Assembly: GCA_947488295.1 (NCBI GenBank)
Contig: CANKYU010000007.1
Coordinates: 1-64,000 of the forward strand
Origin: an uncultured Anderseniella sp.
Lineage (GTDB): Bacteria; Pseudomonadota; Alphaproteobacteria; Rhizobiales; Aestuariivirgaceae
Length of the DNA stretch: 64,000 nt
Direction of reading: 5' to 3'
Below are positions 34,857 through 45,821 of the stretch, in pieces; position 1 is the stretch's first letter, and the number at the start of each line of letters is the position of its first letter. Both the position numbers and the translations under genes were made by a program. Below the pieces are notes generated by a model, which ran no database searches, was not told where the DNA came from, and saw nothing but the letters and a program-made list of their open reading frames with translations.

Positions 34857-35951
34857 TCACCCACCGTACTTGTAGTCCAGAGCCCGGGCATTCATCTGGC
34901 CGTTGTCGGCATAGACCATGTAGTCGGATATGGACGTGCGATAGGCGAGGAAGCTCTCAGTGATTTTCTTGACCAGTTCATCCTCGTCATTGCGCAGATC
35001 ATCGATCACCTCACCGGCTGCATTGCCCATGGCCTTGATGACATCTTCCGGCAGCATCTTCACCTGAACGCCATGCTCGGCCACCATCTGCTTCAGGGCT
35101 TTTGCATGCTTGGTGGTGTATTCGGTCCACACGGGATTATAGAGTGATTCACAGGCAAAGCTGACAGACTGCTTGAGGTCATCCGGCAGGCCGTCGTATG
35201 CGGCCTTGTTGAACCCGCACTCTTCTGCAGATGACGGCTCACCCACGCCGGGCCAGTAGTAGTTCTTGGAAATCTGGTAGAAACCAAGCGCGGAATCCGT
35301 CCACGGGCCGATGAACTCGCCGGCATCGATGGTGCCCGACTGCAACGCCTGAAACATGTCGCGGCCGCCCATTGCCTGCACCGCCATGCCGAGCTTGGAG
35401 CACATCTCCGACGCCAGGCCGGTGGTGCGGTAGCGCAAGCCTTTCAGATCATCCACCGACTTGATTTCATTGCGGAACCATCCAGCCCACTGCGGACCGG
35501 AATTGCCGCACAGGAAAGGCTTCAGGTTGAACCGGGCATACATTTCATCATAAAGCGCCTGGCCGCCACCATGGTTGAGCCAGCCCACCTGTTCATCTGC
35601 CCTGAGACCAAACGGCTGCGATCCGAACAGCAGGATACCCTTGGACTTCGAGCCCCAGTAGGCCGGTACCGCGTGATAAAGCTCGGCCGTTCCTTCAGAC
35701 ACGGCATCGAACACACCGCGACCGGGCACCAGTTCACCGGCGGCGAAAAGCTCGACTTCAATCCGACCGCCGGAAGCCGCCGTTATGCGGTCGGCCAGCA
35801 TCTGGGCCGCGACGCCGGGTCCGGGCAGGTTTTTCGGCCATGCGGTTACCATCTTCCACTTGCGCCTGTCCTGGGCGATTGCCGGTGTGGCAAGTGCGGT
35901 GACCGCCGCGGCTCCCACGGCACCTGTCTTAATGAAGTCACGTCTTTTCAT
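34857..35951 (-). CDS. TRAP transporter substrate-binding protein (DctP type, Tat-exported)
   Basis: A 364-residue periplasmic binding protein. The N-terminus MKRRDFIKTGAVGAAAVTAL carries a twin-arginine motif, then ATPAIAQ cleavage. The mature part (RRKWKMVTAWPKNLPGPG, LFAAGELVPGRGVFDAVSEG, GWFRNEIKSVDDLKGLRYR) matches the TakP-like branch that binds 2-oxoacids and related carboxylates. It begins 23 bp after the hutU stop with its own GAGGAGA site, so it is most likely cotranscribed with hutIHU. The ligand is probably a histidine-pathway compound or an organic acid. Confidence 0.92.
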   Translation of the reverse strand: MKRRDFIKTGAVGAAAVTALATPAIAQDRRKWKMVTAWPKNLPGPGVAAQMLADRITAASGGRIEVELFAAGELVPGRGVFDAVSEGTAELYHAVPAYWGSKSKGILLFGSQPFGLRADEQVGWLNHGGGQALYDEMYARFNLKPFLCGNSGPQWAGWFRNEIKSVDDLKGLRYRTTGLASEMCSKLGMAVQAMGGRDMFQALQSGTIDAGEFIGPWTDSALGFYQISKNYYWPGVGEPSSAEECGFNKAAYDGLPDDLKQSVSFACESLYNPVWTEYTTKHAKALKQMVAEHGVQVKMLPEDVIKAMGNAAGEVIDDLRNDEDELVKKITESFLAYRTSISDYMVYADNGQMNARALDYKYGG

Positions 35952-35974
35952 AGTTGTTCTCCTCTTTTTTCAAC

Positions 35975-37651
<1,677 letters not shown>

Positions 37652-37655
37652 GACA

Positions 37656-39197
37656 TCAGTCCTTCCAGTCAATCAGTTGTTTGCTGCCGGTCGCAGCTGA
37701 AATGCTGCCGCTGGTCACCAGGTCCGATGCCAGTTGCAGTTCCGGAGCCATGAAGCGGTCATTGCCCAGTGACGGCACATCCTGGCGCAGCCGGGCCAGA
37801 ACGGCCTGCAGCCTGTCACTGGTCTGCAATGGCGCGCGGCATTCCACACCCTGCGCCGCGCACAGCAATTCAACGCCGATAATGTTCGACAGGTTGGCGT
37901 TCATCTGCATCAGGCGCCGGGCACCATGTGCGGCCATTGACACGTGGTCTTCCTGATTGGCGCTGGTTGGGGTGGAATCGGTCGAGCACGGGGTGGCGAG
38001 GTGCTTGTTCTCGCTCATCAGGGCTGCCGTGGTCACCTCGGCGATCATGTAGCCGGAGTTCAACCCGGGATCAGGGGTCAGGAACGGCGGCAGGTCGAAG
38101 CTCAGGGTCGGATCGACCATGACGGCGGTACGACGCTGCGAGATGGAGCCTATTTCGGCAATGGCCAGCGCCATCTGGTCGGCGGCAAAGGCCACGGGCT
38201 CGGCATGAAAATTGCCGCCTGACACAATCAGGCCGGCTTCTGCCAGCACCAACGGGTTGTCGGTGACGGCGTTTGCCTCGATTTCCAGGGTGCGGCCGGC
38301 CTGGCGCAACAGGTCGATCGCAGCGCCGGTGACCTGCGGCTGGCAGCGTATGCAATACGGGTCCTGCACACGGGTATCGCCATCACGATGGCTTTCGCGG
38401 ATTTCAGAACCCTGCATCAGGGCGCGAATGGCGGCGGCCACATCGATCTGGCCGCGATGACCGCGAAGCGCATGGATTTCCGGCTGCAGCGGCGCAGTTG
38501 AACCCATAACGGCATCAGTGCTGAGCGCCGAGGCCACGATGGCGGCTTCGGCATTGCGTTGAGCCTCAAAATAACCAGCCAGCGCAAACGCTGTTGAAAA
38601 CTGGGTACCGTTTATCAGCGCCAGGCCTTCCTTGGCCCCAAGCACGATGGGTTTGAGACCGGCCTTGCCGAGAGCTTTGGATGCCGGCATCACCACACCG
38701 TCCAGTTCGGCGTTGCCTTCCCCCAACATGGCAGCGGCCATGTGAGCGAGCGGAGCCAGGTCACCAGACGCGCCGACCGACCCTTGCGCAGGCACGACCG
38801 GGGTCACTCCCTTGGCCAGCATGTCCTGTATCTGGGCGATCACCAGCCATCGCACGCCGGAAGCGCCACGGCCCAGAGACAACAGCTTCAGCGCCATCAT
38901 CAGGCGGGCGATTGAAGTGGGAATTGCCTCGCCGACACCGGAACAGTGCGACAGGATCAGATTGCGCTGCAGGGTTTCAGTGTCGCCGGGCTGAATTTTC
39001 ACCGACGCGAGCTTGCCGAAGCCGGTATTGACACCATACACCGCCTCGCCACCCAGTGCCGCATCGGCAACACGTGCCGCGGCAGCCTCGACATGCGCGC
39101 GGGCGCTGTCGTCCAGCACGGCCGAGGCGCCGGCGCGGTGCAGTTGCTCCAGTTGTTCGAGGTCAGCGTTTCCCGGTTGCAAGGTGAGACAGGTCAT
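37656..39197 (-). CDS. hutH: histidine ammonia-lyase
   Basis: A 513-residue lyase deaminating histidine to urocanate. The MIO cofactor-forming triad Ala-Ser-Gly sits in SVGASGDLAPLAH near residues 141-143. NTGFGKLA and SENKHLATPCSTDSTPTSANQEDHVSM near the C-terminal third are family hallmarks (the latter given only as landmarks SENKHL and NQEDHVSM). ATG 39197 overlaps the hutI stop by 4 bp, fixing the start. Confidence 0.97.
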   Translation of the reverse strand: MTCLTLQPGNADLEQLEQLHRAGASAVLDDSARAHVEAAAARVADAALGGEAVYGVNTGFGKLASVKIQPGDTETLQRNLILSHCSGVGEAIPTSIARLMMALKLLSLGRGASGVRWLVIAQIQDMLAKGVTPVVPAQGSVGASGDLAPLAHMAAAMLGEGNAELDGVVMPASKALGKAGLKPIVLGAKEGLALINGTQFSTAFALAGYFEAQRNAEAAIVASALSTDAVMGSTAPLQPEIHALRGHRGQIDVAAAIRALMQGSEIRESHRDGDTRVQDPYCIRCQPQVTGAAIDLLRQAGRTLEIEANAVTDNPLVLAEAGLIVSGGNFHAEPVAFAADQMALAIAEIGSISQRRTAVMVDPTLSFDLPPFLTPDPGLNSGYMIAEVTTAALMSENKHLATPCSTDSTPTSANQEDHVSMAAHGARRLMQMNANLSNIIGVELLCAAQGVECRAPLQTSDRLQAVLARLRQDVPSLGNDRFMAPELQLASDLVTSGSISAATGSKQLIDWKD

Positions 39198-40417
39198 TGG
39201 GCAACACCTGCGAAAATCCGGCTGTGCAGCGGGTTGAAGCCGATGCGGTAGGCAAGTTCGGCGGGGTTTCCGGCATTCCACACCGCAAGGTCAGCGCGCT
39301 TGCCTGCTTCCACGATGCCGGTATCGGTCAATCCAAGTGCCATGGCCGCGTTACGGGTCGCCCCTGCCAATGCTTCTTCCGGCGTCATGCGGAACAGGGT
39401 GCAGGCCATGTTCATGGTCAGCAACAGTGATGTCATGGGAGATGATCCGGGATTGCAGTCGGTTGCCAACGCCATGGCCACCTTGTGCTTGCGAAACAGC
39501 TCAATCGGCGGGGCTTGCGTTTCGCGCAGCGTATAGAAGGCACCTGGCAGGATCACGGCCACCGTATCCGCATCCGCCATGGCCTTCACGCCGGCCTCGT
39601 CAATATACTCAAGGTGGTCGGCAGACAGCGCTCCATGACTGGCGGCCAGTTTTGCACCGCCGAGATTGGACAATTGCTCGGCATGAAGCTTTACCGGCAG
39701 GCCCAATTCATCAGCTTTTTCAAATACTCGCTCTATTTGTGCAGACATAAAGGCAATGCCTTCACAGAACCCGTCGACGGCATCGACGAGACCTTCTGCA
39801 TGGGCTTTTTCCAGCGCCGGAATGCATATATCGTCAATATAGGCATCTGCCTTGCCGCTGTATTCGGCAGGCACCGCATGGGCGCCGAGAAATGAGGTCT
39901 TTACCCGCACCGGACGATGTTTCTCAATCGCACGCGCCGCCCGCAGCATGGCCAACTCGGTATCGGCATCCAGCCCGTATCCGGACTTTATCTCAATTGC
40001 CGATACGCCCTCCGCCAGCAGCGCATCAACCCGGGGCAGCGCGGAATTCAGTAACTCCTGCTCAGTGGCGCCGCGGGTCGCGGAAACCGTAGAGACAATA
40101 CCGCCGCCGGCGCGGGCGACCTCTTCATAGGTGGCGCCCTGCAATCGCATCTCAAACTCGCGGGCCCGATTGCCGCCATACACTATATGGGTGTGGCAGT
40201 CGATCAGCGCAGGCGTCACCAGGCGTCCTGCAAGGTCCTCCTGCTGCCAGCCTTTATATTGCGCCGGGACACTGCCACCGCCACCACACCAGGCGACCTG
40301 CCCTGCCTCTATGGCGATTGCAGCGTCTTCGACAAGGCCGTAGGCGCCGGTGCCGGGCGTCATACTGGCCAGATTGAGATTTGTCAGCAGTTTCTGGGGA
40401 GATGACACACCGGGCAC
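39194..40417 (-). CDS. hutI: imidazolonepropionase
   Basis: A 407-residue amidohydrolase opening the imidazolone ring to give formimidoylglutamate. Metal-binding HTHIVYGG, KLHAEQLSN, SADHLEY and ATDCNPGSSP are present. The start codon is a GTG at 40417. First gene of the leftward hut operon, divergent from hutF across 68 bp that hold a shared palindromic operator. Confidence 0.96.
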   Translation of the reverse strand: MPGVSSPQKLLTNLNLASMTPGTGAYGLVEDAAIAIEAGQVAWCGGGGSVPAQYKGWQQEDLAGRLVTPALIDCHTHIVYGGNRAREFEMRLQGATYEEVARAGGGIVSTVSATRGATEQELLNSALPRVDALLAEGVSAIEIKSGYGLDADTELAMLRAARAIEKHRPVRVKTSFLGAHAVPAEYSGKADAYIDDICIPALEKAHAEGLVDAVDGFCEGIAFMSAQIERVFEKADELGLPVKLHAEQLSNLGGAKLAASHGALSADHLEYIDEAGVKAMADADTVAVILPGAFYTLRETQAPPIELFRKHKVAMALATDCNPGSSPMTSLLLTMNMACTLFRMTPEEALAGATRNAAMALGLTDTGIVEAGKRADLAVWNAGNPAELAYRIGFNPLHSRIFAGVAQ

Positions 40418-40419
40418 CC

Positions 40420-40447
40420 TTGAATGTTCCTGTATTTTTGATATTAT
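40420..40447 (+). promoter_or_regulatory. candidate hutF promoter
   Basis: TTGAAT at 40420-40425, a 16-bp spacer and TATTAT at 40442-40447 fit a sigma-70-type promoter reading into hutF. The -10 box lies inside the palindrome at 40441-40462, so a bound repressor would block it. Confidence 0.45.
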
Positions 40448-40462
40448 GTGCAGACATAATAT
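40441..40462. promoter_or_regulatory. 22-bp palindrome, probable HutC operator
   Basis: Perfect 9-bp arms ATATTATGT and ACATAATAT flank GCAG. The centre GT-GCAG-AC fits the GT-N4-AC core bound by HutC-subfamily GntR repressors. It is the only strong dyad in the 68-bp divergent hutI/hutF promoter, and the HutC gene itself is in the rightward operon, implying autoregulation with urocanate as the expected inducer. Confidence 0.75.
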
Positions 40463-40485
40463 GAGTCAATGCCGGAAACCTCTTC

Positions 40486-41850
40486 ATGCAGCAGATCTGG
40501 GCTGAAACCGCACTCACCGCCGACGGATGGCAGAACCACGTACTGGTCAACGTTGACAATGACGGCACCATCGCGTCGGTTGAAGCGGATACCGGTCCGG
40601 CGGGCCATCGCACCGGCATATTGCTGCCGGCGCCGGTGAACCTGCATTCACACGCCTTCCAGCGCGCCATGGCCGGTCTCACCGAAGCGCGCGGGCCGGA
40701 CCCGTCAGACAGCTTCTGGACCTGGCGGCAACTGATGTACCGGTTCCTCAACCAGCTGACCCCGGACCACATCGAGGCGATCACGGCGTTTGTGCAGATG
40801 GAAATGCTCGAGGCAGGATATGCGGCCGTGGCTGAGTTCCATTACCTGCACCATCAGCCCGACGGCACGCCCTATGATGATATGGCCGAGCTTGCCGGCA
40901 GGGTTTGCGCTGCCGCATCGGACACCGGCATCGGGCTTACCTTGCTGCCGGTGCTGTATGAACACGGCGGCTGTGACGGACGCGCGCTTGGCGCCGGTCA
41001 GAAACGTTTCGGCAACACGCCGGACAAATATGCCGGACTTCAGCAGGCCGCAGCCAGGGCAGCCGCGGCACTGCCGAATGACACTGTTGTCGGCGTGGCA
41101 CCACATTCCCTGCGAGCAGTCACCCGCGACGGGCTGAAATTCGCAGACTGGCTGGCAACGGACGCGCCGATCCACATGCATCTGGCCGAACAGGTGGCCG
41201 AGGTCGAAGAGGTTGAGGCAGCCTGGGGCAAGCGCCCGGTCGACTGGCTGCTGTCCAATCACAAGGTCAATGAACGCTGGTGCCTGATCCATTGCACCCA
41301 GATGACACCGGACGAGACCGCCGCGCTGGCAGCGACCGGCGCGGTCGCAGGCCTGTGTCCGATAACCGAATCCAGCCTCGGCGACGGTATTTTCGACGGC
41401 GTGCGCTATGCGGCGGCAGCCGGGCGCTTTGGCGTCGGCTCTGACTCCAACATCCGCATATCCCTGGCGGAAGAATTGCGCACGCTGGAATATTCGCAGC
41501 GCCTGCGCGACCGGGGCCGCGCCATGCTGGCGACACCGGACAAGTCCACCGGCCGGGTGCTGTTCGACGGAGCCTGCGCAGGCGGCGCCCAGGCGGCAGG
41601 ACGCAATTCCGGGTCAATCGAGCCGGGCCGTCTGGCCGATCTGGTATCGCTTGACGCCGGCAACCCGAATCTTGCCGGACGCTCAGGCGACTCCCTGCTC
41701 GACAGCTTCATCTTCGCTGGGGACAACGAGCTTGTTTCAGACACATGGGCAGCGGGTCGACACTGCGTTCATGAAGGCAATCACGTGGCGCGAGGGCGCA
41801 TAATACAGGAATATATAGATACAATCAGAAGCTTGAATAATTCATTGTGA
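40486..41850 (+). CDS. hutF: formimidoylglutamate deiminase
   Basis: A 454-residue amidohydrolase converting N-formimidoyl-glutamate to N-formylglutamate and ammonia. NLHSHAFQRAMAGL (HxH metal motif), PHSLRAV, MHLAEQ, HCTQM and GSDSNIRISLAEELR are in the expected order. This marks the five-step hut pathway, which needs HutG (N-formylglutamate deformylase); no hutG is in the window. It overlaps hutC by 4 bp. Confidence 0.96.
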   Translation: MQQIWAETALTADGWQNHVLVNVDNDGTIASVEADTGPAGHRTGILLPAPVNLHSHAFQRAMAGLTEARGPDPSDSFWTWRQLMYRFLNQLTPDHIEAITAFVQMEMLEAGYAAVAEFHYLHHQPDGTPYDDMAELAGRVCAAASDTGIGLTLLPVLYEHGGCDGRALGAGQKRFGNTPDKYAGLQQAAARAAAALPNDTVVGVAPHSLRAVTRDGLKFADWLATDAPIHMHLAEQVAEVEEVEAAWGKRPVDWLLSNHKVNERWCLIHCTQMTPDETAALAATGAVAGLCPITESSLGDGIFDGVRYAAAAGRFGVGSDSNIRISLAEELRTLEYSQRLRDRGRAMLATPDKSTGRVLFDGACAGGAQAAGRNSGSIEPGRLADLVSLDAGNPNLAGRSGDSLLDSFIFAGDNELVSDTWAAGRHCVHEGNHVARGRIIQEYIDTIRSLNNSL

Positions 41851-42548
41851 CAAATACAGATACAAATTCATGGCAAGGCATCAAATCCGAAGTTATGCAC
41901 CGGATCAACTCCCGGCGCTGGCGGCCAGGTGACCTGATCCCGGGAGAGGTAGAGCTTGCCGAAGAATTCGGCTGTGCCCGAGCCACGGTCAACCGGGCCC
42001 TGCGGGAACTTGCAGACAGCGGATTGCTGGACCGCAAGCGCAAGGCAGGTACCAGGGTCGCGCTGAACCCGGTGCGCAAGGCGACGGTTGAAATCCCGGT
42101 TATCCGGCAGGACGTGGAAGCGCGCGGCAAGGACTACAGTTTCGACGTGCTGGACCGCAAGGAACTGGCGCCGTCCGCTGTGTTGCAGCAGCAATACGGC
42201 CTCGCATCCTCTACTCAGCTTCTTGGATTATGGACACTGCATCGAGCCGATACCATGCCGTTCGCCTATGAAGAACGTTGGATCAACATGGCGGTTGTAC
42301 CGGAGATTGCCGACGCCGACCTTGCAACATTGAGTGCAAACGAGTGGCTGGTGCGCAACATGCCCCTTTTACGCGGTGAATTTACATTCTCCGCCGGCAA
42401 TGCAACCGGGGCCGAAAGCCACCTGCTCAACTGCCCCCGGGACGCCGCCGTATTCGTCGTTTATCGCAGCACATGGGTGGTTGATGACGCAATTACCGCG
42501 GTGCGCCTGGTTTACGGGCCAGGATATTCCATGAAAACAGTTGTTTAA
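41847..42548 (+). CDS. hutC: histidine utilization repressor, GntR family
   Basis: A 233-residue HutC-subfamily regulator: an N-terminal winged helix (AEEFGCARATVNRALRELADSGLL) and a C-terminal UTRA ligand domain ending in TWVVDDAITAVRLVYGPGY. HutC proteins repress hut operons and release DNA on binding urocanate. It is translationally coupled to hutF. Its last codons overlap the convergent aminotransferase stop by 4 bp. Confidence 0.95.
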   Translation: MTNTDTNSWQGIKSEVMHRINSRRWRPGDLIPGEVELAEEFGCARATVNRALRELADSGLLDRKRKAGTRVALNPVRKATVEIPVIRQDVEARGKDYSFDVLDRKELAPSAVLQQQYGLASSTQLLGLWTLHRADTMPFAYEERWINMAVVPEIADADLATLSANEWLVRNMPLLRGEFTFSAGNATGAESHLLNCPRDAAVFVVYRSTWVVDDAITAVRLVYGPGYSMKTVV

Positions 42549-43474
42549 CTCACATTCTGCTTCACAAGATCTGCATAAAGCTCTCTTAGCCGGCGTGTTA
42601 CCGGCCCGGCACCGTCATGATCGCCGATTTTCACGCCGTCCAGCGAGGCGACCGGGGTCTGCGCGCCGAATGTGCCGGTGAGAAACGCCTCATCGGCGGA
42701 ATAGGTGTCGAACAGCGAGTAATTGCGCTCGAACACCGGGATATCGTTGGCGCGGCAAAGGTTTATGATGTTCTGGCGGGTGACGCCGTTCATGCAATAA
42801 TCGCCGGTAGACGTCCATACCTGACCTTTGCGCACGATGAAGAAATTGCAGGCGTTGGTGGTGTTGACGAAGCCATGCGGGTCCAGCATCAGGGCTTCGT
42901 CTGCGCCCATGCGCTCAGCGTGCAGGCAGGCCGTTACACAGTTCAGCTTGGAATGGGAATTGTACTTGGCATCCTGCGCCATCGGGGCGCCACGCACCTG
43001 CGGCACCGTCACCAGCGCCAGTCCGTGGGCCTGGACTTCCTGCTTTGGTTTCGAGTGTTCGATGATGATGACCACGGTCGGACCTGAGCGCGACAACCGG
43101 GGATGCTGAAATGGCTTGTCCTTGATGCCGCGCGTCACCATCAGGCGGCAGTGGGCATCGGTGACCATGTCGTTGGCCGCAGCCGTTTTCGTCAGGGCAT
43201 CCCGCACGCCTTCGCGGTCCATGCCGATGTTGATGCCGACCGCCTTGCAACTGCCGAACAGGCGGTCCATGTGCTCGTCGAAAAACGCCCATTTGCCGTC
43301 ATACAGGCGCATGCCTTCCCACATGCCGTCGCCCAGCATGAAACCTGAATCATAGACCGACACCTTGGCGTCATCGCGATGCACGATGTCACCGTTCACC
43401 CAGATATTGATATCGCGATTACGGACATCTTCTTCTGTCTCATGGCTGTGGTGACTGGATGGCGTTTCATTCAT
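42545..43474 (-). CDS. class IV PLP aminotransferase (branched-chain/D-amino-acid type)
   Basis: A 309-residue fold-type IV aminotransferase. VYDSGFMLGDGMWEGMRLYDG is the N-terminal signature region (landmarks GFMLGDGMWEG), the PLP lysine is in DAKYNSHSKLN, and phosphate binding is in EALMLDPHGFVNTTNACNF. This resembles IlvE but the SHSKLN region differs from classical IlvE (KATGNY), so D-amino-acid or (R)-amine activity is possible. Start at 43474 (MNETPSS); the frame opens at 43504. It is divergent from the paaX-like gene. Confidence 0.88.
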   Translation of the reverse strand: MNETPSSHHSHETEEDVRNRDINIWVNGDIVHRDDAKVSVYDSGFMLGDGMWEGMRLYDGKWAFFDEHMDRLFGSCKAVGINIGMDREGVRDALTKTAAANDMVTDAHCRLMVTRGIKDKPFQHPRLSRSGPTVVIIIEHSKPKQEVQAHGLALVTVPQVRGAPMAQDAKYNSHSKLNCVTACLHAERMGADEALMLDPHGFVNTTNACNFFIVRKGQVWTSTGDYCMNGVTRQNIINLCRANDIPVFERNYSLFDTYSADEAFLTGTFGAQTPVASLDGVKIGDHDGAGPVTRRLRELYADLVKQNVS

Positions 43475-43542
43475 GGTCTTGTTCCCGGTAATTGAATGCG
43501 GCACACATTAGTCCAAGTTGCAAACCGTATGACAGGGGTGAA

Positions 43543-44391
43543 ATGACCAGCGCTGGTAGTGAAGTTGACCCCCATATAGCCCGGCTGCACGGCAATGGCC
43601 GGTTGCGGGTTTGGTCACTGATCATCACCTTCTTCGGTGATGCGGTGGCGCTGCGCGGAGGCCGTGTTGCATTGAGCACGCTGCAGGCTGCCATGGGCCT
43701 TCTGGACATTGAACCGGGGGCGGTAAGGACTGCCATGTCCCGGCTGGCCGGTGAAGGCTGGGTGGAGCGCGAGCGCGAAGGGCGCTTAAGTTTCTACAAG
43801 CTGACGGATCAGGGACATTCCGCGTTCGATGAGCCGACACGACGCATCTATGCCGGTGCAGCGCCCGACTGGGACGGTGAATGGACCGTCGCCATTGAAG
43901 CGCATGACACATCAAACCGCCTGAGCGAACACGGCTTCGTTGCCCTGGGCGGCAAGGCATGGCTTCGGGTCGGCGACGACAAAGGCGGCCTGCCTGATGA
44001 TTTGCTGGTGATTTCCGGGAAAGGTTGCGACCTGCCGGAGCCGCTTTTGTCACTGTGGAAACTCGACGAGCACGCTGCCCACTACACTGCCTTCATTACC
44101 AACTGGCAGGCGTTCAGCGCACCTGAAAACCTGTCACCGGGTGAGGCCATGGCAGCGCGCACCTTGCTGTTGCACGACTGGCGGCGCATTGTACTGCGCG
44201 ATCCGGGTTTGCCGGACGCCCTGCTGCCGGCCGACTGGATCGGCGACAAGGCCCGCAATCTGGCCGGGCAGACTTATCGCAGCCTGCTGCAAGGCAGCGA
44301 AAACTGGTTGAATGACAACGGCTTACCGGTTGAGACCGACCTCAAGGCCATGCAACAACGGTTTAACGTGTTACGAAATATTGCCAATTGA
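43543..44391 (+). CDS. paaX: PaaX family transcriptional regulator
   Basis: A 282-residue regulator with the PaaX layout: N-terminal winged helix (LRVWSLIITFFGDAVALRGG, LSTLQAAMGLLDIEPGAVRTAMSRL) and a C-terminal domain with WDGEWTVAIE and the typical LLLHDWRRIVLRDPGLPDALLP. PaaX represses phenylacetate genes and responds to phenylacetyl-CoA. ATG 43543 is chosen; the frame is open upstream to 43492. It precedes paaA by 42 bp. Confidence 0.92.
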   Translation: MTSAGSEVDPHIARLHGNGRLRVWSLIITFFGDAVALRGGRVALSTLQAAMGLLDIEPGAVRTAMSRLAGEGWVEREREGRLSFYKLTDQGHSAFDEPTRRIYAGAAPDWDGEWTVAIEAHDTSNRLSEHGFVALGGKAWLRVGDDKGGLPDDLLVISGKGCDLPEPLLSLWKLDEHAAHYTAFITNWQAFSAPENLSPGEAMAARTLLLHDWRRIVLRDPGLPDALLPADWIGDKARNLAGQTYRSLLQGSENWLNDNGLPVETDLKAMQQRFNVLRNIAN

Positions 44392-44433
44392 TAGTTTTTT
44401 TGTTACACGTATAGCCCAATTTGGAGGACGCTC

Positions 44434-45417
44434 ATGTATTCCCAGGGGTTGATAGGCGCTGACAGCCGCACAGAAGAAACGCAGGAGTTTCTCGATGCTT
44501 TTCAGGCGCGCATAGACGCGGAAGAAAAAATCGAACCCAATGACCCGATGCCGAACGGTTATCGCCGCACGCTGGTGCGCCAGATCGGCCAGCACGCGCA
44601 TTCGGAAATCGTCGGCATGCTGCCGGAAGGCAACTGGATCACCCGCGCGCCGACGCTCAAGCGCAAGATTGCGCTGATCGCCAAGGTACAGGATGAAGGC
44701 GGACACGGGCTTTACCTGTATTCAGCCGCCGAGACACTCGGTGTGTCGCGCGAGCAGATGACGGAGGAACTGCTGTCGGGCAAGGCCAAATACTCCTCCA
44801 TATTCAACTACCCGACACCGACCTGGGCCGATATTGGCGCAATTGGCTGGCTGGTCGACGGTGCGGCGATCATGAACCAGATCCCGCTGTGCCGGTGTTC
44901 GTTCGGTCCTTACGCGCGCGCGATGATCCGGGTGTGCAAGGAAGAGAGCTTCCACCAGCGCCAGGGCTACGAGATAATGATGCAGCTGGCGCACGGTTCC
45001 AAGGCGCAGAAGGACATGGCGCAGGACGCGCTGAACCGCTGGTGGTGGCCGTCACTGATGATGTTCGGCCCGCATGATGCCGAAAGCGAACACGGCGACC
45101 AGTCCATGGCATGGAAGATCAAGCGGTTCAGCAATGATGCGCTGCGCCAGAAATTCATCGATGCGACCGTGCCGCAGGCGGAATTCATCGGCCTGACCAT
45201 GCCGGACCCGGACCTGAAGTGGAACGAGGACCGCGGGTCCTACGATCACGGACCCATTGACTGGGACGAGTTCTGGCGCGTGGTCAAGGGCGGCGGGCGC
45301 ATGAACCGTGACCGCATTACAGCCCGCAAAAAGGCCTGGGACGACGGTGCCTGGGTGCGCGAGGCAGCACTTGCCCATGCCGAAAAACGGGCAACCCGCA
45401 AGGTAGCGGCGGAATAA
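44434..45417 (+). CDS. paaA: 1,2-phenylacetyl-CoA epoxidase catalytic subunit
   Basis: A 327-residue ferritin-like di-iron oxygenase subunit that epoxidises the ring of phenylacetyl-CoA. Two E-x2-H motifs, DEGGH and EESFH, plus RQIGQHAHSEIVGMLPEG are as in known PaaA. A GGAGG ribosome site precedes the ATG. It opens the paa operon; its stop overlaps the next start (TAATG). Confidence 0.96.
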   Translation: MYSQGLIGADSRTEETQEFLDAFQARIDAEEKIEPNDPMPNGYRRTLVRQIGQHAHSEIVGMLPEGNWITRAPTLKRKIALIAKVQDEGGHGLYLYSAAETLGVSREQMTEELLSGKAKYSSIFNYPTPTWADIGAIGWLVDGAAIMNQIPLCRCSFGPYARAMIRVCKEESFHQRQGYEIMMQLAHGSKAQKDMAQDALNRWWWPSLMMFGPHDAESEHGDQSMAWKIKRFSNDALRQKFIDATVPQAEFIGLTMPDPDLKWNEDRGSYDHGPIDWDEFWRVVKGGGRMNRDRITARKKAWDDGAWVREAALAHAEKRATRKVAAE

Positions 45418-45821
45418 TGAAGACCCGTCGCGCCATGCCGGTGCTGCAGGTTTCCGACCTCAGTGCCTCGGTGGAGTTTTACAACCGGCTTGGTTTCGCC
45501 ACCAATGGCATCTGGGGCGAACCTGCAACGTTTGCCATCATGCAGCGTGGCGGTGTGAGCATTGCCCTGCAATTGCTGCGGGCCGAAAAGATGCCCGTAA
45601 ACACCCACTGGGCCGCCTATATCTATGTCGATGATGCCAGGGCCGTACACACCGAGTTTCAGGCTGCCGGCATCGACATCGACCGGCCGCCGGAAGAGGC
45701 ATTTTACGGTTGCCTGGATTTCGACGTCGCCGACCCGGATGGACACCTGCTGGCGTTCGGGCAGGATCTGGACGCCGAACCACACGGTCCCGGTCTCAGC
45801 GCTGACAAAGGCAATGGATAA
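45417..45821 (+). CDS. VOC family (glyoxalase/bleomycin-resistance-like) protein inside the paa operon
   Basis: A 134-residue vicinal-oxygen-chelate fold protein: MPVLQVSDLSASVEFYNRLGF at the N-terminus and LDFDVADPDGHLLAFGQDL at the C-terminus. Many such proteins bind small aromatic or toxic compounds without catalysis. Its start overlaps the paaA stop by one base and its stop overlaps the next start, so it is part of the operon. This gene is not in the canonical paaABCDE order. Confidence 0.85.
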   Translation: MKTRRAMPVLQVSDLSASVEFYNRLGFATNGIWGEPATFAIMQRGGVSIALQLLRAEKMPVNTHWAAYIYVDDARAVHTEFQAAGIDIDRPPEEAFYGCLDFDVADPDGHLLAFGQDLDAEPHGPGLSADKGNG

